Origin: Rubripirellula tenax | GTDB taxonomy: Bacteria > Planctomycetota > Planctomycetia > Pirellulales > Pirellulaceae | Direction: 5' to 3' | DNA: 64,000 nucleotides | Assembly: GCF_007860125.1 (NCBI RefSeq) | Contig: NZ_SJPW01000001.1 | Coordinates: 1,301,900 to 1,365,899, forward strand | Part shown: positions 25,488 through 35,476 of the stretch, in pieces | Layout of the letters: each line of letters begins with the position of its first letter | Numbering within the stretch: position 1 is the first letter of the stretch | Translations under genes and position numbers: made by a program | The notes under the pieces: model-generated | What the model was told of the DNA's origin: nothing | Database searches by the model: none | Seen by the model: only the letters and a program-made list of their open reading frames with translations

Positions 25488-25646
25488 AGCAAGGAACTCA
25501 GCTGGGGAAGAAGCCGCAGAGACAAGAACCTCATTCTACACCGACCGATCACGGCATGCTCTGAACAGCCGAAAAGACGACGATTTCGCGTCGTCCTTCG
25601 GATCCCCGCTCCAACCCACCCGAATGTCCCAGACCGCCAACGCGAC

Positions 25647-27224
25647 CTATTTCAGTACCTCGCTCAATCGGGCGATCAAGGCTTGTCGATCATGGGCCGT
25701 ATCGGTCGACTGCAACTTGTTGCTGAGGCTCATCATGAAAGCGGCGTAATCATTGTGCCAATCGCGTTCCAATTGAGTCGTATCGATTCGCGGTTCAGGG
25801 CGATCGACGGACGTCGTTGGGCCACCGGCGACCAAGTCAAAACTCTCGTCAAATTGTGGCATATAGATTTTGCTGCGGTCATAACCCTTGGTCGCCGCCA
25901 AGTCGGCCAACACCGCGCGCGAATCGTCTTCACCGTGGTTCAAGAACAGTCCACCCGTCACCGGCCCTCGCTCGACCAACCATTGCAACAATTCCGGTTG
26001 GTCGGCGTGTGCGCTGTAGTTCCCCAAACGACGAATGTCGGCGCGAACTTTGTATTCTTTGCCGTGGATCCGCACGGCCTTCGCGCCGCTGGTGATGATG
26101 TCACCGAGAGTCCCGGGCGACTGATAGCCGACAAACAAAATCGTCGACTCGGGACGATGGATATTGTTCTTCAAGTGATGCTTGATTCGCCCCGCCGTGC
26201 ACATGCCGCTTGCCGAGATGATGATCGCGCCCTTCTTGACGTTGTTGATCGCTTTGCTCTCGTTGACGCTTTCGACGATGCGGAAGTTTTTGTGGCGAAA
26301 CAGTTCAGCCGGCTTCAACTCGATGTCTTCCATCTGGCCGGCGTACTTGATGAACACCTCGGTTGCTTTGCTGGCCATGGGCGAATCCAGAAAGACCATC
26401 GCGTCGGGAATCTCGCCCGAATTTAGCAACACAGCAATGTCGTGCAACAGTTCCTGGCTGCGTTCCACCGCAAAGGACGGGATCACGACGTTTCCGCCTC
26501 GCTTCAACCCGCGGCAGAGTTCGACCTTCATCGCTTCGCGACGCTGCTCCAGCGTATAGGCTTCTCGATCACGGTTTCCGTAGGTGCTTTCGCAAACGAT
26601 ATAGTCGTATCCGCTCGGCGCATCGGGTTCCGGGTGAAACGCTTTCTCTTCGGGGCCCAGGTCGCCGCTGAACAGCAGACGCAATGTGCTGGTGCCCTCG
26701 GTCACGTGGACTTCCGCCGACAATGAACCGAGCAAGTGTCCGGCATTCCAAAATCGAGTTCGAACACCGTCGACGGGTTCAAACCACGTCTCGTATGGTT
26801 CAGTGCGAATCTGCTTGAGCGTATTCTTTGCATCTTCGATCGTATAGATCGGTTCGACCGGCGGTTCGCCTCGGCGCTCGTTCTTCTCGCTCTGGCGAAT
26901 CGCGTTGGATTCTTGGATGTAGGCCGAGTCCAGCAACATGAACTCCAACAAATCCTTCGTTGCGGGCGTCGTATAGATCGGGCCGTTGAAACCCGCCTTG
27001 GTCAACTTGGGCAGCAAGCCACTGTGGTCGATGTGCGCATGGGTCAAGATCAGAAACTCGACCTTCGTCGCGTCGAAGGGAAATGGGACCAGGTTCAGTC
27101 CCTGCGTTGTGCGATTGCCCTGGAACAATCCGCAATCGACCATGAAGGTCGCCGGCTGAGTTCGAAGGTGGCTGCAAGACCCGGTCACCGTGCCCGCGGC
27201 GCCGCAAAATTTCAACGTGGCCAT
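25647..27224 (-). CDS. Metallo-beta-lactamase/beta-CASP RNase (CPSF73/Ysh1-like)
   Basis: At 525 residues this has the typical length of bacterial and archaeal beta-CASP nucleases. Motif 2 is THAHIDHSG (about 63-71), then GHLLGS, FSGDLG, the ESTYGNR segment and the beta-CASP features SASGMCTAGRI and YSAHADQPELL, the last giving the C-terminal histidine. The enzyme binds two zinc ions and hydrolyses RNA (endo- or 5'-exonuclease). It lacks a KH domain. It is the only gene between the sigma operon and the phosphatase gene; no operon partner is evident. Confidence 0.92.
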   Translation of the reverse strand: MATLKFCGAAGTVTGSCSHLRTQPATFMVDCGLFQGNRTTQGLNLVPFPFDATKVEFLILTHAHIDHSGLLPKLTKAGFNGPIYTTPATKDLLEFMLLDSAYIQESNAIRQSEKNERRGEPPVEPIYTIEDAKNTLKQIRTEPYETWFEPVDGVRTRFWNAGHLLGSLSAEVHVTEGTSTLRLLFSGDLGPEEKAFHPEPDAPSGYDYIVCESTYGNRDREAYTLEQRREAMKVELCRGLKRGGNVVIPSFAVERSQELLHDIAVLLNSGEIPDAMVFLDSPMASKATEVFIKYAGQMEDIELKPAELFRHKNFRIVESVNESKAINNVKKGAIIISASGMCTAGRIKHHLKNNIHRPESTILFVGYQSPGTLGDIITSGAKAVRIHGKEYKVRADIRRLGNYSAHADQPELLQWLVERGPVTGGLFLNHGEDDSRAVLADLAATKGYDRSKIYMPQFDESFDLVAGGPTTSVDRPEPRIDTTQLERDWHNDYAAFMMSLSNKLQSTDTAHDRQALIARLSEVLK

Positions 27225-27456
27225 GTATCGCTCGAAAGAAGGAACTGAAATGCGGAACCCAACTGTGTGGTTTCGTTTGAGTCATTGTAAGTCAAACGCA
27301 CCGCTCGCAGGACCACCTGGACCTTGACGTCTTGAATCGCTCATTCGTTGATCGATGCGGGCAGACGAGACAACGAGGTCGCCGAATTTTCGTGATTTTT
27401 ACATGAACCGAAGACTGGCTACGATCGCGAGCGTCCATTCGCATACTTGCCGAAAA

Positions 27457-28374
27457 CTAACTGGCATCGCGATGTGCTTGGTGGCATGACATGCATTCGC
27501 TTTTGATCTGCGAAAGGATAGCCGGCGAATCTGGCGATCCCGATCGAATGGCCGACTCCAATTCGTTCGATTTTTCGAGTGATCGCGCGAACCGTTTTCG
27601 AAATTCTTGAGCCGCATCGTTGCCATGCTCGCCACGCAGCAGTTCGGTGAAGTGCTCGCGCAGCAAGACGGCTTGTGGAATCGATTGCTCGCGATCGCCT
27701 GACTTCACCAACGTGGCGAGCTGATCAAATGTCTGCTCGAGCTCCACCATCCAAGTCGTCAATGGCGGCACGGGAGCTTGCGGAAGAAAATCCGTTTGAA
27801 TCGACTTCAGCTCGTCCACGTCAACAGCCTGCGCGCGCTCCACGGCCTGGTAAAGCCCGACATATTCCGCACCCGTCCCCGCGATACGAAGCAATTCAAT
27901 GCCGTCGTCCGGCGTCATTCGTCCCGACGTGATACAGGCCACTGCCGCGGCCGCCGGCGATCGATGTTTGCCGTGATGACAATGGATGTAGATCGGCGTG
28001 GGCAGTTCCAAGATCGCTTTGGCCAACTCCTTCGCGCGAGTCGATCGGATTCCATCGTATCCATGCGGAAGATGGATGTAACGCAAACCATGCCGATCGG
28101 CGGACTCGACATCGGGACGGGCACCATCGACGCTGATGATGGTTCGGACACCCAAATCGACGAGCGCCGCAAGACCCGCGTCGCCATCGGGCACCCCACC
28201 CGAGATGACACGATCGCTAACGCGATAGGCATTGGGAAGCGTCGCGATCGAAAGCGGCGTGACCGATGGCGAAACGGAATCGTCGGCGCGGACGACGCCG
28301 ACCGCCGTCGACAACGTGACAACGTGACAACCAGCAACCAGCAACCAGCCGAACCAAGCAGATGACGTTTTCAT
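27457..28374 (-). CDS. Exported phosphatase-like protein fused to a cytochrome c'-like domain
   Basis: The true start is the ATG at 28374 (305 residues); the longer frame would translate the neighbouring 98-bp repeat. The N-terminus is a signal sequence, with LVAGC at 12-16 also readable as a lipobox. Residues about 40-180 form a tyrosine/dual-specificity phosphatase domain with the P-loop HCHHGKHRS (H131, C132, R138) and an upstream Asp candidate in SVDGARPD. Residues about 210-305 are a four-helix type region ending in the heme-binding motif CMSCH (C294-H298), as in cytochrome c'. This combination is unusual. It could link phosphate-ester hydrolysis or binding to heme redox state or gas sensing, which is inference. 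Confidence 0.82.
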   Translation of the reverse strand: MKTSSAWFGWLLVAGCHVVTLSTAVGVVRADDSVSPSVTPLSIATLPNAYRVSDRVISGGVPDGDAGLAALVDLGVRTIISVDGARPDVESADRHGLRYIHLPHGYDGIRSTRAKELAKAILELPTPIYIHCHHGKHRSPAAAAVACITSGRMTPDDGIELLRIAGTGAEYVGLYQAVERAQAVDVDELKSIQTDFLPQAPVPPLTTWMVELEQTFDQLATLVKSGDREQSIPQAVLLREHFTELLRGEHGNDAAQEFRKRFARSLEKSNELESAIRSGSPDSPAILSQIKSECMSCHQAHRDAS

Positions 28375-28405
28375 GGCCAGATTATAGCTGAAAATGCCAA
28401 CCAAA

Positions 28406-28503
28406 CAGCCCGTTGAAAAAGGGGTCTGACCCACTCCGACGTTTCGAATTCACAATGTTTCAGCAACGTCTCCAAAGGGTCAGACCCCTTTTTCAACGGG
28501 CCG
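28406..28503 (-). repeat. 98-bp MITE-like element (family C), copy 2
   Basis: Inverted copy of the element at 21233-21330, same length, with arms CAGCCCGTTGAAAAAGGGG and ...CCCCTTTTTCAACGGG. Compared with copy 1, the stem base pair changes from T-A to C-G, so pairing is kept. It ends exactly before the stop codon of the C25 peptidase gene (28504-28506) and begins 32 bp before the phosphatase start. No target duplication is evident here. Confidence 0.92.
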
Positions 28504-30036
28504 CTAAGGTGCTCGCATGATCGTTTGCGTCGCGCCCGCCGCCCACGAGTATTCGCCCGCCACCGACACTCGCACGATCAGTGGCCCGATAGTATCCAGC
28601 GGCAACTTGAAAGCCATGATCATTTGCTTGCCGGCCAACGCTTGGGTCTGAATGCTGGCGACCGTCGTGTCATTGGCGTCGCCCTTTGTCGCCGCACCGA
28701 GCGGTCGGTCGATGCGGATTTTCACCTCGCCCGAAACGGGACTGCTCCAACCTACGACCACATTGTCACCGGCTTGGTGGCTTGCCGGGACATTCAACTT
28801 GATCGTTTGCGGATGATGCATGGTCAGGGTGGGATCGCCGATCAGGTTATAAAGCAGCATGTGTTCGCGGCGTTCGTCGGAAAGCACCGTTCCGGCCGGA
28901 CTGATCATCGTCGCCAGCGCGTCGATCATCATTCGCGAGTTCGCCGGATCGGGCTCCGTTTCGCGATGCATGTCCCCGAGCGTGCTTAGCCAAGCGTCGC
29001 CAAGTCGCGGCAATCGCTGGTCAAACACGCCGTCGATCAGCCCCATCGCCGCGGTTGTATTTCCATAGGGCATCGTCACACGACTGCCGGCGATGACAGC
29101 GATCGGCCCACCCTTGGCCAACCACATTGACTCGGCGATCGAGTCATCGGGCGCGTCCATCGCGCCGGTGTAACACGCCAACAGCACCGCGATCGGTGAT
29201 GCAGCGGCGCGACAATCCAGCCGCGCCGCGCTGGTTGGGTCCAGCACCGGAATCCCGTCTTCGGTTTGCGGGAACCGATCCAATTCAGTCACTTGACCGT
29301 GCCCGGCATAGACCCAAAACCTTGCACCGGAGCGATAGTTCGCAAGCACCGATTCGGTGAACGGTTGTCGAACCGGACAAAACGGATGCCCTTCGCTGGC
29401 GTAAGCCACATTGGTTCGCGTTGCCATAGGCAGAACGCCGGTGATGACGCTTCGCGTGACGGACTCGATCGCTGCGTCGGCCATCATGCCGAACCCGCCC
29501 ATGCCGCAAACCAACTGAACTTCGTTTCGCCAATCGCCAAAATCATCACTGGCTTCGTAGGCGATGATTCGCTTGATCGCTTGCTGCAATTCAACAGGCG
29601 TGTCGACCGGCATCCGTCCCACCACCGCTTCGGGAACTCCATCGTCGTCGAAGTCGCCGTAGCTCAGGTCGCTCGATAGCGTCGGCGTGGATCCCCATTT
29701 TGCCGTGACCGTTGTCGGCCAATAATTGATCGGGATACACTTGGCCGGGTCGCACGGACTGCCGATCACCGGTGCATCCCCAACCAGCACGACGTAGCGG
29801 GTCGAATCGTCCGCCGCTTCGCGAATCGATCGACGGACTTGGTGGACGTCCGACGACGACGCGACGACTGAAATTGTCATGCCTTCGCCCCGACGATGTT
29901 CTAGCCAGGGTTGCAGATCTGGCTGGAACGATTCAGCGCAAACGACAATCGTGTCGACGGCACGGGCCGAACCCAGCATCCAGGTTTGAAACAGGATCAA
30001 ATGCGCTAGTCCGAAAAGGATTCGCGAAGTGGTCAT
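28504..30036 (-). CDS. Secreted gingipain-like C25 cysteine peptidase
   Basis: The ATG at 30036 gives 510 residues with a signal peptide (ILFGLAHLILFQTWMLGSARA). The C25 caspase-like fold is visible: the YVVLVGD strand, SYGDFDDDGVPEAVVGRMPV, the catalytic His in VYAGHGQ (H246), and the catalytic Cys in AVLLACYTG (C288). A C-terminal Ig-like domain of about 90 residues (NVPASHQAGDNVVVGWSSPV...) follows. Gingipain-type enzymes are secreted, calcium-stabilised endopeptidases; specificity cannot be read here. No type IX sorting domain is seen. Copy 2 of the 98-bp repeat abuts the stop codon. Confidence 0.85.
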   Translation of the reverse strand: MTTSRILFGLAHLILFQTWMLGSARAVDTIVVCAESFQPDLQPWLEHRRGEGMTISVVASSSDVHQVRRSIREAADDSTRYVVLVGDAPVIGSPCDPAKCIPINYWPTTVTAKWGSTPTLSSDLSYGDFDDDGVPEAVVGRMPVDTPVELQQAIKRIIAYEASDDFGDWRNEVQLVCGMGGFGMMADAAIESVTRSVITGVLPMATRTNVAYASEGHPFCPVRQPFTESVLANYRSGARFWVYAGHGQVTELDRFPQTEDGIPVLDPTSAARLDCRAAASPIAVLLACYTGAMDAPDDSIAESMWLAKGGPIAVIAGSRVTMPYGNTTAAMGLIDGVFDQRLPRLGDAWLSTLGDMHRETEPDPANSRMMIDALATMISPAGTVLSDERREHMLLYNLIGDPTLTMHHPQTIKLNVPASHQAGDNVVVGWSSPVSGEVKIRIDRPLGAATKGDANDTTVASIQTQALAGKQMIMAFKLPLDTIGPLIVRVSVAGEYSWAAGATQTIMRAP

Positions 30037-30153
30037 TGGGAGCTCGCCGGGGAATGAGTTAAGCTTGGCCTTTTGATTGTGACGCATCACGTCCCCGCTG
30101 CACCAGACCAATCACGATCCTCCTTAGCCGAATGCGTTAGCACGCTGCCCACC

Positions 30154-31125
30154 ATGCCACAAGAACTCGATTCCCATTCGGAACGTCGACCGCGCATCGC
30201 GATCTCGGTTGGTGATGTTGCCGGGGTAGGCCCCGAATTGGCGATCCAGTGCGCCCAAATGCCGGCGGTGACCCAGCGCTGCCAACCCATTCTATACGGC
30301 CCGCAAAACGTTCTCGTACGTGCCGCGGATCACTTGGGCATCGCGTTGACAGCGGAGATTCATGACGTCGGGGAACTGGACGCGGCGAGCGTTGTTCCCG
30401 GACAGTTCAATGCCGCCACCGGCCGCACGTCGTTCGAAGCGTTCGACAAAGCGATTACCGATGCGATCCGTGGCGATGTCGCGGGAATCGTGACGGGTCC
30501 GATCCAAAAAGAAGCCTGGCACGCAGCCGGAATCCGTTTCCCCGGCCACACCGAAGTGTTGGCCGATCGCACGGGAATCGCCGACGCGTGCATGATGTTG
30601 ACCAGCAACATCATTTCCTGCGTTCTGGTGACGGTACACATCCCGTTGGCAGATGTGGCAGAAGCACTTTCGACGGAATCGATACTGCGCGCGATTCACT
30701 TGGGCGCGTCCGCGTTGGGGCGACGCGAGAAACGACCGGCGCGCGTGACCGTTTGCGGACTCAACCCACACGCCGGCGAGAACGGGTTGATCAGCCACGG
30801 CGAAGAAACCGCGATGATCATTCCGGCGATCGAATCGGCACGCGCCGCTGGTATCGCCGTCACTGGTCCGCTACCGCCCGACACCGCGTTCACGCCATCT
30901 AACCGCGATCGCACCGATGTCTACGTTTGCATGTATCACGATCAAGGTCTGATACCGCTGAAGGCACTTGCGTTCGACGACGCCGTTAACGTGACCCTTG
31001 GGCTGCCGATCGTGCGGACCAGCGTCGACCACGGCACGGCGATGGACATCGCATGGCAAGGCAAGGTGAATCGAACAAGTATGTTGGCGGCCATCGACAT
31101 GGCGATCGACTTGTCCGATGGTTGA
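30154..31125 (+). CDS. pdxA: PdxA, 4-hydroxythreonine-4-phosphate dehydrogenase
   Basis: The ATG at 30154 gives 323 residues, the usual PdxA length; an upstream extension is not conserved in appearance. Signatures: [39 protein letters not shown], the metal-binding H in [16 protein letters not shown], and [12 protein letters not shown] with the third His in [11 protein letters not shown]. The enzyme oxidises 4-phosphohydroxy-L-threonine with NAD+ in pyridoxal-phosphate synthesis, or acts in related sugar-acid routes for PdxA2-type members. It is followed with an 8-bp overlap by a polytopic membrane protein gene. Confidence 0.93.
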   Translation: MPQELDSHSERRPRIAISVGDVAGVGPELAIQCAQMPAVTQRCQPILYGPQNVLVRAADHLGIALTAEIHDVGELDAASVVPGQFNAATGRTSFEAFDKAITDAIRGDVAGIVTGPIQKEAWHAAGIRFPGHTEVLADRTGIADACMMLTSNIISCVLVTVHIPLADVAEALSTESILRAIHLGASALGRREKRPARVTVCGLNPHAGENGLISHGEETAMIIPAIESARAAGIAVTGPLPPDTAFTPSNRDRTDVYVCMYHDQGLIPLKALAFDDAVNVTLGLPIVRTSVDHGTAMDIAWQGKVNRTSMLAAIDMAIDLSDG

Positions 31126-32722
31126 TGCGATGACGAAACCAACGACGCTCGCGTCCCAGAACGATGTGACACACCCGAGCGTCCTTGCGCCGACGTGCCT
31201 GCTTGTGTTGCTTTTTTTCGTCTACGCCGGCGACGCCGCACCGATGATCAACGAGGCGCACTATTTGGTGAAGGCCAAGAACTTCTGGCAACCCGATTGG
31301 TGCCAGTACGATCTGTTTGCTTCGTCGGGTAAAGCCCATGCCACTTACTATGTCGCACTGGGTTGGTTGACGAAGTTCGTATCGCTGGAAACGACCGCAT
31401 GGGTTGGTCGTTTGATCGGATGGTGTTTGGTGGCAACGGGATTGGCTCGACTTTGCCGAGCGTTATTTCGCAATCGTTGGGCATCGATCGTCGTCGCCAT
31501 CGTCTGGATGGCGGGCGTCGAGTACGGCAACCTGGCCGGTGAATGGGTGATTGGCGGCACCGAAGCAAAAGTACCGGCGTACGGATTTGTCTTGATGGGC
31601 TTGGCCGAATTGGTTCATCGTCGGTGGAATCGAGTTTGGGTGTATCTGGGGGCCGCGTCCGCGTTTCACGTTCTGACCGGCGGTTGGTCGGTCGTCGCGG
31701 CTATGTTGGCGTGGTGTTTGACCGAGCGAAATCGGGACGACCGATACCCGTTCTGGACAACAGGCTTGTTCGTCGGCGGCGGCTTGTCGCTGTTCGGTTT
31801 GGTGCCGGCGATCGCGTTGTCGATGGGCGTTACCGATGCCGAGTCCATCGCGGCGGCGAAAATCTATTCCTACTTTCGGATTCGCCATCACTTGTTGCCC
31901 GCCGATTTTGATGGGTGGTGGTATGTACGGCATGGCATCACGCTAGTGATATCGTCCGCCGGCATCGCGATCTTCTTACGACAGTCACGAAAACTGCAAC
32001 GACTGTATGCGTTCGCCCTTGGCGCCGTTTTGATTGCCGGCGGTGGCTTGGTCGTCGGATCATTGCCCGCGGCGATGCCCGACTTGGCGGCGAAACTGCT
32101 TCGTTTTTACTGGTTTCGATTGTCCGATGCGATCGTTCCGCTGATTCTGGGCGTGTTGGTGATGCAGGCAATCATCGATCAACGCACGTGGTTGCGAAGC
32201 ACGGGATTCGGCTTGTTTCTGATCGCCATGGGATTGGTCGGATTCAGCGTCCACGATCGAACGCGAATTCCCGTGCCGCCGTCGACCGACAATCGAACCT
32301 TGGGATGGGACGCCGACGCGAGTGCGGAAACGCAGGCATCAACGTTTACCGACTGGTTGAAGGTCTGTTATTGGGCAAAACAATCGACGCCCGCAAGCGA
32401 AGTCTTTCTGACGCCTCGCCATCAGCAGACGTTTAAATGGTATGCCGAGCGGGCCGAGGTCGTGAACTGGAAAGATGTTCCGCAGGACGCGAAGAGTCTG
32501 TTCGAATGGGACCGACGATTCGCGGATGTGTTTCCGACGCGATTGGGAACGATCCGCGTGACGATCGGTTACCGAGCCTTGCGGGACTACCGAGACCGCT
32601 ATGGCGTCCGGTTCATGATCGTTGATCGCCGCGTCGTTGGCGAAGATCTGCCATTGGTGCGAGTCTATCCGCTGCAAAGCGAAGACAATCCGACATACGC
32701 GGTCTATGAACTTCCCCGATAG
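31118..32722 (+). CDS. Polytopic membrane protein (planctomycete type)
   Basis: A 534-residue protein that overlaps pdxA by 8 bp. About ten TM helices fill residues 25-405 (first: [17 protein letters not shown]). The first loop [24 protein letters not shown] and the [12 protein letters not shown] segment recall GT-C-like enzymes with acidic loop residues. The C-terminal ~130 residues are soluble ([21 protein letters not shown]... [15 protein letters not shown]). I recall similar unassigned planctomycete membrane proteins but cannot name a function. There is no obvious link to vitamin B6 synthesis. Confidence 0.7.
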   Translation: MVDAMTKPTTLASQNDVTHPSVLAPTCLLVLLFFVYAGDAAPMINEAHYLVKAKNFWQPDWCQYDLFASSGKAHATYYVALGWLTKFVSLETTAWVGRLIGWCLVATGLARLCRALFRNRWASIVVAIVWMAGVEYGNLAGEWVIGGTEAKVPAYGFVLMGLAELVHRRWNRVWVYLGAASAFHVLTGGWSVVAAMLAWCLTERNRDDRYPFWTTGLFVGGGLSLFGLVPAIALSMGVTDAESIAAAKIYSYFRIRHHLLPADFDGWWYVRHGITLVISSAGIAIFLRQSRKLQRLYAFALGAVLIAGGGLVVGSLPAAMPDLAAKLLRFYWFRLSDAIVPLILGVLVMQAIIDQRTWLRSTGFGLFLIAMGLVGFSVHDRTRIPVPPSTDNRTLGWDADASAETQASTFTDWLKVCYWAKQSTPASEVFLTPRHQQTFKWYAERAEVVNWKDVPQDAKSLFEWDRRFADVFPTRLGTIRVTIGYRALRDYRDRYGVRFMIVDRRVVGEDLPLVRVYPLQSEDNPTYAVYELPR

Positions 32723-32833
32723 CCGGTCGACAGCCTTTCAAACAGTTATCTTGGCACACGTGACCAGATGGGCCTGCCGAAGGTACGACACCGCCGCACC
32801 ATCGAACGCGATTTACCGAAGAAAGACGACTGA

Positions 32834-33805
32834 ATGCAGAAAATCATCCGACTGTTTTGGAATGCGAACGAGCGAAGACTTCGGAGTTTTTGGAGACTCG
32901 CGATCCACGTCGTTTCGTTGATTGCCGGACTGATCGTGTTGATGGTGATCACCCAAGTGTTTGTGGCGTTGATCGACGAAGTGGATTATTTGGCGTACAT
33001 CTCTTGCCAAGCGATTCTGCAGAACATCATCGTCGTGGTGTTGGTTGTGTTTGCTTGTGTGTGGCCCGACCGCCGACCGATCACAGCACTCGGTTTGCGT
33101 CTGGACAATCGATGGTGGGCGAATCTGGGTTACGGATTCACGCTCGGCGCCGCACTGATGACGGTGATCTTTTTGATCGAATTGCGGATGGGATGGATCA
33201 CGGTCGAACCGACAGATGCATCGACAGGCGGCCTGATTGCCGGACAAGCGTTTTGGATTCTGGCGATGTTGTTTGTCGGCTTCGGCGAAGAAATCCTATC
33301 ACGCGGTCACCACTTCAAGAATCTATGCGAAGGCTTGCGTTTCCTCGGACTCGGCAGCAGCCTGGTGATCGCGTCGGTGTTGTCGTCGCTTTTTTTCGCG
33401 ATGCTTCACTTCTTCAACCCCGGTTCGTCGATCGTCAGCATTTTAGCGGTCACTTTGGCGGGCGTGATGTTTTGCATCGCACGAGTGACCACGGGCAGCT
33501 TGGCGGCGCCGATCGGAATGCACTTCGCGTGGAACTATTTTCAAGGCGGCGTGTTCGGGTTTCCCGTCAGCGGAAACCAGGTCGGCGGCAGTCTGCTTTA
33601 CACGACACAGTTGGGTAATCCGATCATGACCGGCGGTGATTTTGGCCCCGAGGCTGGCGTCCTTGGTATCCTAGCCATTGTTTTGGCCATGGCTGCGTTT
33701 GCGTACTGGCCGAAGACCGAACAACCTGCACTCGCCAACGCGATCGAATTGACTCGACCACCGCATCGCAAGGCATCGACGTCGGTTGGAAGTGAACTGA
33801 TTTGA
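32834..33805 (+). CDS. CPBP (CAAX/Abi) family intramembrane metalloprotease-like protein
   Basis: A 323-residue membrane protein with about eight TM segments. The CPBP motifs are present: motif 1 EE in GFGEEILSRGHHF, motif 2 in FFAMLHFFNPG (His), and motif 3 in MHFAWNYFQGGVFG. These residues form the glutamate/histidine active site of this family, which includes prenyl-protein (CAAX) endopeptidases and bacteriocin-immunity proteins. The substrate is unknown. It ends at 33805, just before the sulfatase gene. Confidence 0.88.
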   Translation: MQKIIRLFWNANERRLRSFWRLAIHVVSLIAGLIVLMVITQVFVALIDEVDYLAYISCQAILQNIIVVVLVVFACVWPDRRPITALGLRLDNRWWANLGYGFTLGAALMTVIFLIELRMGWITVEPTDASTGGLIAGQAFWILAMLFVGFGEEILSRGHHFKNLCEGLRFLGLGSSLVIASVLSSLFFAMLHFFNPGSSIVSILAVTLAGVMFCIARVTTGSLAAPIGMHFAWNYFQGGVFGFPVSGNQVGGSLLYTTQLGNPIMTGGDFGPEAGVLGILAIVLAMAAFAYWPKTEQPALANAIELTRPPHRKASTSVGSELI

Positions 33806-33855
33806 TCGCCCGTAAAACTGTGCCCTTACCGTTTTCACACTCAAGAAAGTTTATC

Positions 33856-35274
33856 GTGATTCAAAAACTACTTGCTTCTTGCTTCCTCTTTTTCGCAGTT
33901 GCGAGCGTTTGGGCAGACCGTCCACACATTGTGTTGGTGATGGCAGACGACCAAGGCTGGGGGGAAATGGGCTACAACGGACACCCGATCCTGAAGACAC
34001 CTCACTTGGACGCGATGGCAGCCAACGGGATTCGATTTGATCGGTTCTATGCCGGAGCGCCCGTCTGTTCACCGACACGTGCGGCCGTGCTGACCGGACG
34101 CACCAACGATCGCACCGGAGTCCTCAGCCACGGATACGCCCTTCGCCGCCAAGAGCACACCCTTGCCAAGATGCTTCGCGATTCGGGCTATGTCACCGGG
34201 CACTTCGGAAAATGGCATCTCAACGGATACCGAGGTCCCGGTGTACCGATTCTGGACTCCGATGATCACAATCCCGGTGAATTTGGTTTTGATCATTGGT
34301 TGTCAGTCACGAATTTCTTCGACCAGGATCCGATGCTCTCGCGGCGAGGCAAGTTCGAAGAGTTCACGGGGGATTCTTCCGAAGTCGTCGTCGACGAAGC
34401 GTTGAAATTTATCCGTCGCCAAGTGCGTGCGAACCAGGCATCGTTCACCGTGATCTGGTTCGGCACTCCGCACAGCCCGTTCAAGGCCTTGGAAGCCGAC
34501 CAGGCGGATTTCAAAGATCTGAATTCTCAGTCACGACACCACTACGGCGAACTGGTGGCACTCGACCGCAGCATTGGTTCGCTTCGGGCGGGGCTAAAAC
34601 AACTCGACGCCGATGCCAACACGCTGGTCTGGTACTGCAGCGACAATGGCGGACTTCCAAAGATCGAACCGGCGACAACCGGTGAACTGCGCGGCTACAA
34701 GGGTGACGTATTCGAAGGGGGCCTGCGTGTACCAGCGATCATCGAATGGCCGGCCGTCATCACCCAGCCCAGCATCACGAAGTACCCCGCCAGCGTCGTC
34801 GATATCGTCCCAACGCTGCTGGAGATCACGGGAACAGCCCACTCTGCCCCCCAGCGACCCGCCGACGGAATCAGCCTACTGCCATTGATTCGTGGCGAAG
34901 CATCCCGTCGCGATCAACCGATCGGATTTCGATTCGGCAAAGCGACTGCCTGGATCGACGACGAGTGGAAACTGGTTTCACAGAACTTCGCCGCGGGGAA
35001 ATTCCAACTCTACAACCTGATGAAAGATCCCAAGGAAACAACTGACCTGTCCGCAAGCCAACCCGAAGCACTGGCTCGTTTGCAAACCAGTTGGCGAGCA
35101 TGGAACGTATCGGTCGAAGCCAGCTTTGACGGCGCCGACTATGACGAAAATTCGGTCGACCCGAATGAACCCGAACCACGATTTTGGAAAGACGCCGAAG
35201 AATACCGGCCCTATCTGGATCGATTTCGACAGCGTTGGGAATACAGCGAATTGACGAAACCGAACAAACGATGA
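33856..35274 (+). CDS. Secreted type I (formylglycine-dependent) sulfatase
   Basis: I place the start at GTG 33856 (472 residues), because it is preceded by an AAGAAAG stretch and gives a signal peptide (KLLASCFLFFAVASVWA). The alternative TTG at 33802 would overlap the CPBP stop. The metal-binding Asp pair is in VMADDQGWG (31-32), and the modification motif is C71-S-P-T-R75, where Cys becomes formylglycine. Other signatures: TGRTNDRTG, GHFGKWHL, and the terminal substrate-binding region. Sulfatases are abundant in marine planctomycetes, where they desulfate algal polysaccharides; this substrate is not identifiable. It needs a formylglycine-generating enzyme, not seen in the window. Confidence 0.93.
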   Translation: MIQKLLASCFLFFAVASVWADRPHIVLVMADDQGWGEMGYNGHPILKTPHLDAMAANGIRFDRFYAGAPVCSPTRAAVLTGRTNDRTGVLSHGYALRRQEHTLAKMLRDSGYVTGHFGKWHLNGYRGPGVPILDSDDHNPGEFGFDHWLSVTNFFDQDPMLSRRGKFEEFTGDSSEVVVDEALKFIRRQVRANQASFTVIWFGTPHSPFKALEADQADFKDLNSQSRHHYGELVALDRSIGSLRAGLKQLDADANTLVWYCSDNGGLPKIEPATTGELRGYKGDVFEGGLRVPAIIEWPAVITQPSITKYPASVVDIVPTLLEITGTAHSAPQRPADGISLLPLIRGEASRRDQPIGFRFGKATAWIDDEWKLVSQNFAAGKFQLYNLMKDPKETTDLSASQPEALARLQTSWRAWNVSVEASFDGADYDENSVDPNEPEPRFWKDAEEYRPYLDRFRQRWEYSELTKPNKR

Positions 35275-35476
35275 GTTTATGTTCAGCTTGCGTAATGTTT
35301 CACAAGCCAGTTTCGACAATTCGTTTGACCTTGTATCGAGACACCTCTACGGTGAACAGAGTGCGTTGGACCAACGCACAACCGCTTCCCAAAAACATTT
35401 CCATTGTTCTCGCCCAACTCAGGTGCATCGCCTTGCAATCGCGTTTTTAACACTTCCCCCATCACAGGTACTTACC

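Noticed and set aside
28375-28434. Longer start for the phosphatase-cytochrome gene
   Set aside because: The extra 20 residues translate the end of the 98-bp repeat; the ATG at 28374 begins a normal signal sequence.
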